6,181 nucleotides of DNA. Origin: DASQPR01 sp035713725 (GTDB taxonomy: Bacteria > Actinomycetota > Actinomycetes > Mycobacteriales > Micromonosporaceae). The DNA is taken from NCBI GenBank assembly GCA_035713725.1, contig DASTMZ010000026.1:1-6181 (forward strand), given 5' to 3'. How positions within the stretch are numbered: the first letter of the stretch is position 1; each line of letters begins with the position of its first letter. Both the position numbers and the translations under genes were made by a program. A model generated the notes under the pieces. It was not told the DNA's origin, ran no database searches, and saw nothing but the letters and a program-made list of their open reading frames with translations. Positions 1 through 6,181 of this stretch are shown one piece after another.

Positions 1-1229
<1,229 letters not shown>

Positions 1230-1233
1230 CGGA

Positions 1234-3357
1234 TCAGTCCTCGGGGACGAGCCACAGCGCGCCGAGCGGTGGCACGCGCAACAGTGCCGACGCCGGGAGC
1301 CCGTGCGCCGGGTGCCGGTCGGTCGCCTCGACGATGCCCATGTTCCCGACGCCCGACCCGCCGTACACCTCGGCGTCGGTGTTGATGACCTCGCGCCATC
1401 GACCGGCGGCCGGCAGCCCGAGCCGGTAGCCCTCGTGCGGGATGGCGGCGAAGTTCACCACGCACGCGAGCGTCTCGCCACCGCTGCCGTACCGGAGGAA
1501 CGAGAACGTGTTGCGCGGCGCGTCATCCGGATCGATCCAGCGGAAGCCGCTCGGCGTGGTGTCCTGCGTCCACAGCGCCGGGCTGTCTCGATAGATCGTG
1601 TTCAGATCGCGCAGCGCGCGTTGCACGCCGGCGTGCGCGGGATCATCGAGCAGCCACCACGGCAAGCCGGTGCCTTCGTTCCATTCCCGGTCGTCGCCGA
1701 GTTCCGAGCCCATGAAGACAAGCTGCTTGCCGGGGAATGCCCACATGAAGGCGAGCAGCGTGCGCAGCGTCGCGAGTCGCTGCCACCGGTCGCCGGGCGC
1801 CTTGGCGGCGAGGGAGCGCTTGCCGTGTACGACTTCGTCGTGGCTGATCGGCAGCACGTAGTTCTCGCTCCAGGCGTAGACGCCGGCGAATGTCATCTGC
1901 GGATGGTGGTATTGCCGGTGGATCGGCTCGCGCGCGACATAGCTCAACGTGTCGTGCATCCAGCCCATGTTCCACTTGAAGCCGAAGCCGAGGCCGCCCG
2001 CGTCGGTCGGCTGCGTCACGCCATTGAACGCGGTCGACTCCTCGGCAATCGTGGTCACGCCCGGTTGTTCCTTGTAGACGGTGGCGTTCATCTCTTGCAA
2101 GAACGAGATGGCGTCGAGGTTTTCGCGGCCACCCGAGGCGTTCGGCCGCCACTGTCCGGCCTTGCGCGAGTAGTCGAGGTAGAGCATCGACGCGACGGCA
2201 TCGACCCGCAGGCCGTCGGCGTGGAACTGATCGCACCAGTAGAGCGCGTTGGCGACCAGGAAGTTGCGCACCTCGGCGCGGCCGAAGTCGAAGATGAGCG
2301 TGCCCCAGTCCGGGTGCTCGCCGCGCATCGGGTCGCCGTGTTCGTAGAGTGCGGTGCCGTCGAAGCGGGCCAACGCCCATTCGTCGCGTGGGAAGTGCGC
2401 CGGCACCCAATCGAGGATCACGCCGATATCCGCCTGATGTAGGCGATCGATGAGTAGGCGCAGCCCGTCCGGGTCGCCGAAGCGCGCGGTCGGCGCGTAA
2501 TAGCCGGTGACTTGGTATCCCCACGATCCGCCGTACGGGTGCTCCATCACCGGCAGCAGCTCAACGTGCGTGAAGCCCTGCGCCGCAACGTATTCGGTGA
2601 GTTGCTCGGCGAGATCCGTGTAGGACAGCCCCGGTCGCCACGAGCCGAGGTGCACCTCGTAGACGCTCATCGGCCGCTGGTAGAGCCGTGTCTCGGCGCG
2701 CTTGGCGAGCCAGGTCGCATCGCCCCAGACGTACGTGGACTCGTCGATGACTGACGCGGTGCGCGGCGGCGTCTCGGTGCGCCGAGCCATCGGATCGGAC
2801 TTCTCGCGCCACACGCCGTCCGGTCCGAGGATGCGGAACTTGTACCGCTCGCCGACGTTCGCGCCCGGTACGTAGAGCTCCCAGACGCCGGAGGATCCGA
2901 GCGACCGCATCGGCCAACCCTCGTGCGCACCCCAGCCGGTGAAGTCGCCGACGACGCGTACCCCTTGGGCGTTGGGCGCCCACACCGCGAAGGCGCATCC
3001 ACCGACCCGCGGCTGTGCGCCGAGCACCGTCCACAACCGCTCGTGCCGGCCCTCGGCGATCAGGTGCAGATCCAACTCGCCGAGCGTCGGCAGATGCCGG
3101 TACGGATCGTCAACGCGCTGGCCGCCGATCTCGATCCGGTAGTCCGCGATGGTGCCGGGCAGCGTGACCTCGAAGACGCCCTCGTCGTGGATGCGATGCA
3201 TGGGTACGGTCATGCCGCCCGCGACCACCGACACCTCGGCCGCGCCACGGCGCATGGTGCGAACCGTCGTTTTGTCGCCGTCCGGATGCGCGCCGAGGAT
3301 CGAGTGCGGGTCGTGAATCGCGCCGGTGATCAGCACGTGCGCGCTGGCGCTCGGCAC
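1234..3357 (-). CDS. glgB: 1,4-alpha-glucan branching enzyme (GH13)
   Basis: Cuts an alpha-1,4-glucan chain and reattaches it through an alpha-1,6 bond, giving branched glycogen-like glucan. Complete at 707 residues, close to the 731 of the mycobacterial enzyme. Layout by eye: an N-terminal N1 beta domain (about 10-105, with HDPHSILGAH and LPTLGELDLHLIAEGRHERLW), a CBM48 domain (about 112-205, FAVWAPNAQGVRVVGDFTGW), the GH13 barrel (about 230-590), and a C-terminal beta domain (about 605-705, YRLGLPAAGRWREVINTDAE). Catalytic sites: region I DWVPAHF (316-322), nucleophile Asp386 in DGLRVDAVASM, acid/base Glu439 in TTIAEEST, and Asp507 in LPISHDEVVHGK. All are intact. Start is GTG at 3357, sharing one base with the maltokinase TAG stop (TAGTG) and preceded by GGAAGGAG. 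It ends at TGA 1236-1234. Following TreS and maltokinase, it most likely branches GlgE-made glucan. Confidence 0.98.
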   Translation of the reverse strand: MPSASAHVLITGAIHDPHSILGAHPDGDKTTVRTMRRGAAEVSVVAGGMTVPMHRIHDEGVFEVTLPGTIADYRIEIGGQRVDDPYRHLPTLGELDLHLIAEGRHERLWTVLGAQPRVGGCAFAVWAPNAQGVRVVGDFTGWGAHEGWPMRSLGSSGVWELYVPGANVGERYKFRILGPDGVWREKSDPMARRTETPPRTASVIDESTYVWGDATWLAKRAETRLYQRPMSVYEVHLGSWRPGLSYTDLAEQLTEYVAAQGFTHVELLPVMEHPYGGSWGYQVTGYYAPTARFGDPDGLRLLIDRLHQADIGVILDWVPAHFPRDEWALARFDGTALYEHGDPMRGEHPDWGTLIFDFGRAEVRNFLVANALYWCDQFHADGLRVDAVASMLYLDYSRKAGQWRPNASGGRENLDAISFLQEMNATVYKEQPGVTTIAEESTAFNGVTQPTDAGGLGFGFKWNMGWMHDTLSYVAREPIHRQYHHPQMTFAGVYAWSENYVLPISHDEVVHGKRSLAAKAPGDRWQRLATLRTLLAFMWAFPGKQLVFMGSELGDDREWNEGTGLPWWLLDDPAHAGVQRALRDLNTIYRDSPALWTQDTTPSGFRWIDPDDAPRNTFSFLRYGSGGETLACVVNFAAIPHEGYRLGLPAAGRWREVINTDAEVYGGSGVGNMGIVEATDRHPAHGLPASALLRVPPLGALWLVPED
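1239..1242 (-). promoter_or_regulatory. Weak ribosome binding site for glgX
   Basis: GAGG on the minus strand lies in the last codons of glgB, 9 bases before the TTG at 1229. It is a short match, but no better start is available: the glgX frame has no ATG or GTG close upstream, and the recognisable protein (VWPGDRYPLGATFDG) begins five codons after the TTG. Translation may rely on ribosomes finishing glgB. Confidence 0.45.
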
Positions 3358-4874
3358 TATCGGCTCCTTCCGCTCGGCACGTCGCCGGCGGCGTACGTGT
3401 GACCGTCGTGGCTCCGCCTACCACCAGTGGGCGTTCCGCCGGCCGGCCCGGGTCCGGGACCACTCGCACCGACCCCGCCGATGCCGAACCCGCCGCTGGT
3501 CGGCCGTACGTCGTCGGGGGAAACCGTCTCGGTGTCCTCCGCACTCGCCGGGATCTGCGTACCGCCGCCGAGGATCCGCCCGATCGAATGCAACGGGATC
3601 CACAGCCAGCTCGGGCGATGCCGCGTCTCGTACGCCGCCTCGTAGGCCGCCTTGTCCAGCTCGTACGCGGCGAGCAGATCGGCGTGCTCGCGTGGGTCCA
3701 CACCGGACACCGCGGCGTACCCGTCGCAGAACGCCGCACGGTTGCGCGCCGCCCACTCTCGCGCGCGTTCGTCCAGTGCGCTGTTGTCGGTGTCGCCGAT
3801 CAGCAGCTGATAGGCGGCGTAGTCGAAGGAACGCAGCATCGCGGCGACGTCGCGCATCGGCGAGTCCGGCCGGCGACGTTCGTCGATCGGTTGGCCCGGC
3901 TCGCCCTCGAAATCAATGATGAGCCAGCTCTCCGGCGTGCGCAGTGCCTGACCGAGATGCAGGTCGCCGTGGATCCGTTGGATGATCGACGGGTAGGTGG
4001 CCCGGCGCAGGATCTCGGTCGCGGCGTCGATGTGCTGCGCGATCTGTGGCACCGCGGCGGCCGCGGTGTGCAGCCGCCGGATCATGTGTTCGACGGGCGG
4101 CTTGTCGATCTCGCGGCCCAACTCGTCGCCGAGCGTGCCGTGCACTGACGCCACCGCCTCGCCTAGCCGGTGCGCCTCACCCGCGAAGTCGCCACCGACC
4201 TGGTCCGGACCGTAGTCGGGCTGCGCCATCAGATCGCGCGCGCTGGCCACGGCCATCGACCAGCCGTCCGCGGAGTTTGCCGCGAACTGGTTCAGGGTCG
4301 CCAACGACAGCGGCGCACCATGCTCGTCGACGCTTTCAATGGCGCCGAGAAGCCTGGCCACGTAGGGATTCCCGGCCCGTGCCAAGGCACGGTTGAGTTC
4401 CAGGTCCGGGTTCAGTCCGGGCACCACGCGGCGGAACAGCTTGAGGATCGCCGACCCGTTGAACACGACGCTCGAGTTGCTCTGCTCCGCGTCGATCACC
4501 CGGGCCGTGCTGTCATCCACGCCGCCCGCTTCGGGTTCCGCCTCGAAGCGCAGATCCGCGACCCGGTGCCCGGCGAGGATCATGCCGAGCAACTCTCGTG
4601 CGGTCCGCTCGCTGTAGAGCGCGTCATAGCCGGTGCGGCCGTCCGCCTCACCGATGCGCGCGACGCCCACGAACTCGTCTGCCGGCGCCCGGTCCCAGCC
4701 CACCACGACTTGGTACGCCTGCGGGTCGCCGTCGACGAATCGCACTTGCAGCAGCACGTGTTCGAGGTCGTCGGCGAGCGCGGTGACCGACGTGGTGTCC
4801 ACGCCGACGATCGTTCGACCGCGCCCCGCGTACCACCGCTGATGCGGCAGCCAGTCGGCGAACGGCAACATCAT
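3357..4874 (-). CDS. mak: Maltokinase (ATP:maltose 1-phosphotransferase), with an unusual Gly/Pro-rich C-terminal tail
   Basis: Phosphorylates maltose with ATP to maltose 1-phosphate, the donor used by GlgE; also called Pep2. The product has 505 residues against about 455 for the mycobacterial enzyme. The N-terminal cap starts with LPFADWLPHQRWYAGRGR, a maltokinase signature. The kinase-like part shows EQSNSSVVF (residues 130-138), AILKLFRR with probable ATP-contact Lys145, the catalytic loop IHGDLHLGQ with Asp304, and the metal-binding DFEGEP with Asp321. The fold appears to end near PSWLWIPLHSIGRIL (421-435). The last ~65 residues are low-complexity, with 13 Gly and 4 Pro in residues 461-485, and end at TAG. 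Start choice: ATG at 4874, preceded by GGAGG and overlapping the treS stop as ATGA; the ATG at 4871 is a one-residue-shorter alternative. The frame stays open far upstream to 5789, but that part is antonymous to family sequence and is only a treS shadow. Function is secure; the tail's role is unknown. Confidence 0.96.
   Translation of the reverse strand: MMLPFADWLPHQRWYAGRGRTIVGVDTTSVTALADDLEHVLLQVRFVDGDPQAYQVVVGWDRAPADEFVGVARIGEADGRTGYDALYSERTARELLGMILAGHRVADLRFEAEPEAGGVDDSTARVIDAEQSNSSVVFNGSAILKLFRRVVPGLNPDLELNRALARAGNPYVARLLGAIESVDEHGAPLSLATLNQFAANSADGWSMAVASARDLMAQPDYGPDQVGGDFAGEAHRLGEAVASVHGTLGDELGREIDKPPVEHMIRRLHTAAAAVPQIAQHIDAATEILRRATYPSIIQRIHGDLHLGQALRTPESWLIIDFEGEPGQPIDERRRPDSPMRDVAAMLRSFDYAAYQLLIGDTDNSALDERAREWAARNRAAFCDGYAAVSGVDPREHADLLAAYELDKAAYEAAYETRHRPSWLWIPLHSIGRILGGGTQIPASAEDTETVSPDDVRPTSGGFGIGGVGASGPGPGPAGGTPTGGRRSHDGHTYAAGDVPSGRSR
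3364..3371 (-). promoter_or_regulatory. Ribosome binding site for glgB
   Basis: On the minus strand GGAAGGAG lies within the last codons of the maltokinase gene, 6 bases before the GTG at 3357. It is the strongest Shine-Dalgarno match among the three gene junctions and supports the GTG start. No other in-frame start codon sits nearby upstream. Confidence 0.8.
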
Positions 4875-6181
4875 GCGGTCTCCTCCGGACGGCGCAGTTG
4901 CAGCCAGTAGAAGGCGTGACCGGGCAGGGTGAGCAGATATGGCAGCTGCCCGATGGACGGGAAACGCACCCCTCCGGTCAGCTCGATCGGCACGTATCCG
5001 GCCCACTTCTGCAGGTTCAACTCGATCGGCTGCGGGAAGCGGGACAGGTTGTTGACGCTCATCACGACGTCGCCGTCGTGCGCTCGCACGTAGGCGAGCA
5101 CCGACGGGTTCGAGCCGCCCAGGTCCTCGAAGTCGCCTAGCGCGAACGCTTCGTGCCGGCGGCGTACCGCGAGCATGGTACGAGTCCAGTTCAGCAGCGA
5201 CGCGGCGTTCTGTTGCTGCGCCTCGACGTTGATCGCCTGGTACCCGTAGACCGGATCCTGATTGACCGGCAGAAACAGGCGTCCGGGCGTGGCCGACGAG
5301 AAGCCGGCGTTGCGGTCCGGAGTCCACTGCATCGGGGTACGCACACCGTCCCGGTCGCCGAGCCAGATGTTGTCGCCCATACCGATCTCGTCGCCGTAGT
5401 AGAGCACCGGCGAACCGGGCAACGACAGCAGCATCGCGGTGAACAACTCGACCTGGTTGCGATCGTTCTCGAGCAGCGACGCGAGCCGTCGGCGGATGCC
5501 GACGTTGGCTCGCATGCGCGGGTCCTTGGCGTATTCGGCATACATGTAGTCGCGCTCTTCGTCGGTCACCATCTCGAGCGTGAGCTCGTCGTGGTTGCGC
5601 AGGAAGATGCCCCATTGGCAGCCGGTGGGGATCTTCGGCGTTGATGCCATGATCTCCGAGATCGGGAACCGCGATTCGCGGCGTACCGCCATGAACAAGC
5701 GTGGCATGAGCGGAAAGTGGAAGGCCATGTGGCACTCGTCGCCGCCGACCGCCTCGTCGCCGAAATACGCGACCACATCGGCCGGCCACTGGTTCGCCTC
5801 GGCCAGCAGCACCCGGCCAGGGTACTCATCGTCCACGATCTTGCGCAATTTGCGTAGAAATTCGTGCGTTTGAGGCAAATTCTCGCAGTTGGTCGACTCG
5901 GCCTCGAATAGGTACGGCACCGCGTCGAGCCGGAATCCGTCGATGCCGAGATCCAGCCAGAACCGGATCACGTTCATCATCTCGCGCACGACCGCCGGGT
6001 TCTCGTAATTGAGATCCGGCTGGTGTGAGAAGAATCGGTGCCAGTAGAACTGCTTGCGCACCGGGTCGTACGTCCAGTTGGATTCCTCGGTGTCCACGAA
6101 GATCACCCGAGCGAACGGGTACCCGTCGTCGCTGTCGCTCCATACGTAGTAGTCCGCGTACGGCCCGTCCGGATCGCGCCG
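4871..6181 (-). CDS. treS: Trehalose synthase / maltose alpha-glucosyltransferase, N-terminus missing (right window edge)
   Basis: GH13 enzyme that isomerises trehalose and maltose in the cytoplasm, feeding maltose to the maltokinase encoded next. The frame is open from the last base of the window to a TGA at 4873-4871, giving 436 residues. About 165 N-terminal residues, including GH13 region I, should lie beyond 6181, because characterised actinobacterial TreS proteins have about 600. The fragment begins with the family hallmark RDPDGPYADYYVWSD. The catalytic residues are visible: nucleophile Asp86 of the fragment in DGFRLDAVPYLFE, acid/base Glu128 in LLAEANQWPADV, and the transition-state Asp198 in FLRNHDELTLEMV. 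The C-terminal beta domain ends in ELTGGVRFPSIGQLPYLLTL and HAFYWLQLRR, typical of TreS rather than other GH13 enzymes. It is a stand-alone TreS, not the TreS-maltokinase fusion seen in many bacteria. In mycobacteria TreS and Mak form a complex; the same here is inference. Confidence 0.97.
   Translation of the reverse strand, partial: RRDPDGPYADYYVWSDSDDGYPFARVIFVDTEESNWTYDPVRKQFYWHRFFSHQPDLNYENPAVVREMMNVIRFWLDLGIDGFRLDAVPYLFEAESTNCENLPQTHEFLRKLRKIVDDEYPGRVLLAEANQWPADVVAYFGDEAVGGDECHMAFHFPLMPRLFMAVRRESRFPISEIMASTPKIPTGCQWGIFLRNHDELTLEMVTDEERDYMYAEYAKDPRMRANVGIRRRLASLLENDRNQVELFTAMLLSLPGSPVLYYGDEIGMGDNIWLGDRDGVRTPMQWTPDRNAGFSSATPGRLFLPVNQDPVYGYQAINVEAQQQNAASLLNWTRTMLAVRRRHEAFALGDFEDLGGSNPSVLAYVRAHDGDVVMSVNNLSRFPQPIELNLQKWAGYVPIELTGGVRFPSIGQLPYLLTLPGHAFYWLQLRRPEETA
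4879..4886 (-). promoter_or_regulatory. Ribosome binding site for maltokinase
   Basis: On the minus strand the sequence GGAGGAGA lies inside the end of treS. Its GGAGG core is 7 bases before the ATG at 4874 and 10 bases before the in-frame ATG at 4871. The spacing favours the first ATG, which overlaps the treS stop as ATGA. Confidence 0.75.

Noticed and set aside
1303..2442. 379-codon open frame on the plus strand, opposite glgB
   Set aside because: It mirrors conserved GlgB codons, has biased Arg/Val/Ala composition and no recognisable motif. High G+C suppresses stop codons in antisense frames.
3421..3480. GC-rich self-complementary stretch (ggcccgggtccgggacc) near the end of mak, a possible terminator or attenuator
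   Set aside because: The loops would be too short, there is no following T-run on the minus strand, and the sequence encodes the Gly/Pro repeat of the tail. No terminator is called.
3399..4910. Plus-strand open frames of 249 and 246 codons opposite mak
   Set aside because: Both overlap conserved maltokinase sequence and give low-complexity Arg/Val-rich products without family resemblance.
4875..5789. Upstream extension of the maltokinase frame to 810 residues, a possible fusion protein
   Set aside because: The extra ~305 residues are Arg-rich and match no family, while TreS is clearly encoded in another frame over the same bases. The ATG at 4874 has a good ribosome binding site and starts exactly at the conserved maltokinase N-terminus.

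Overview
The window is a stretch of high-G+C bacterial chromosome, almost certainly actinobacterial (Actinomycetota). This rests on the gene set and order, strong G/C preference at third codon positions, long chance open frames on the opposite strand, GTG and TTG starts, and protein sequences that recall mycobacterial TreS, Mak/Pep2, GlgB and GlgX. I could not run a search, so genus and family are not assigned.

All 6181 bases lie in one co-directional, tightly packed gene run on the minus strand. Read in transcription order, from the right edge to the left: treS (trehalose synthase, N-terminus cut off by the right edge, 4871-6181); mak/pep2 (maltokinase, 3357-4874, complete); glgB (1,4-alpha-glucan branching enzyme, 1234-3357, complete); glgX (glycogen debranching enzyme, C-terminus cut off by the left edge, 1-1229). 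The treS stop and mak start overlap in ATGA, the mak stop and glgB start overlap in TAGTG, and only 4 bases separate the glgB stop from the proposed glgX TTG start. There is no intergenic space for a promoter or terminator, so the genes are probably co-transcribed and translationally coupled. No RNA gene, mobile element, CRISPR array or intergenic repeat was seen.

Together the genes describe the alpha-glucan branch of trehalose metabolism (the GlgE pathway). TreS interconverts trehalose and maltose. Maltokinase phosphorylates maltose to maltose 1-phosphate. GlgE, not in the window and possibly upstream of treS, would polymerise maltose 1-phosphate into linear alpha-1,4-glucan. GlgB adds alpha-1,6 branches, and GlgX removes short branches during breakdown. 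Synthesis and debranching genes therefore appear to sit on one transcript.

This is a well-known pathway and I see no undescribed system. The points worth a second look are a roughly 65-residue Gly/Pro-rich C-terminal tail on the maltokinase, the placement of glgX directly after glgB, a single TTA leucine codon near the start of glgX, and a small AT-rich patch with a palindrome inside treS.
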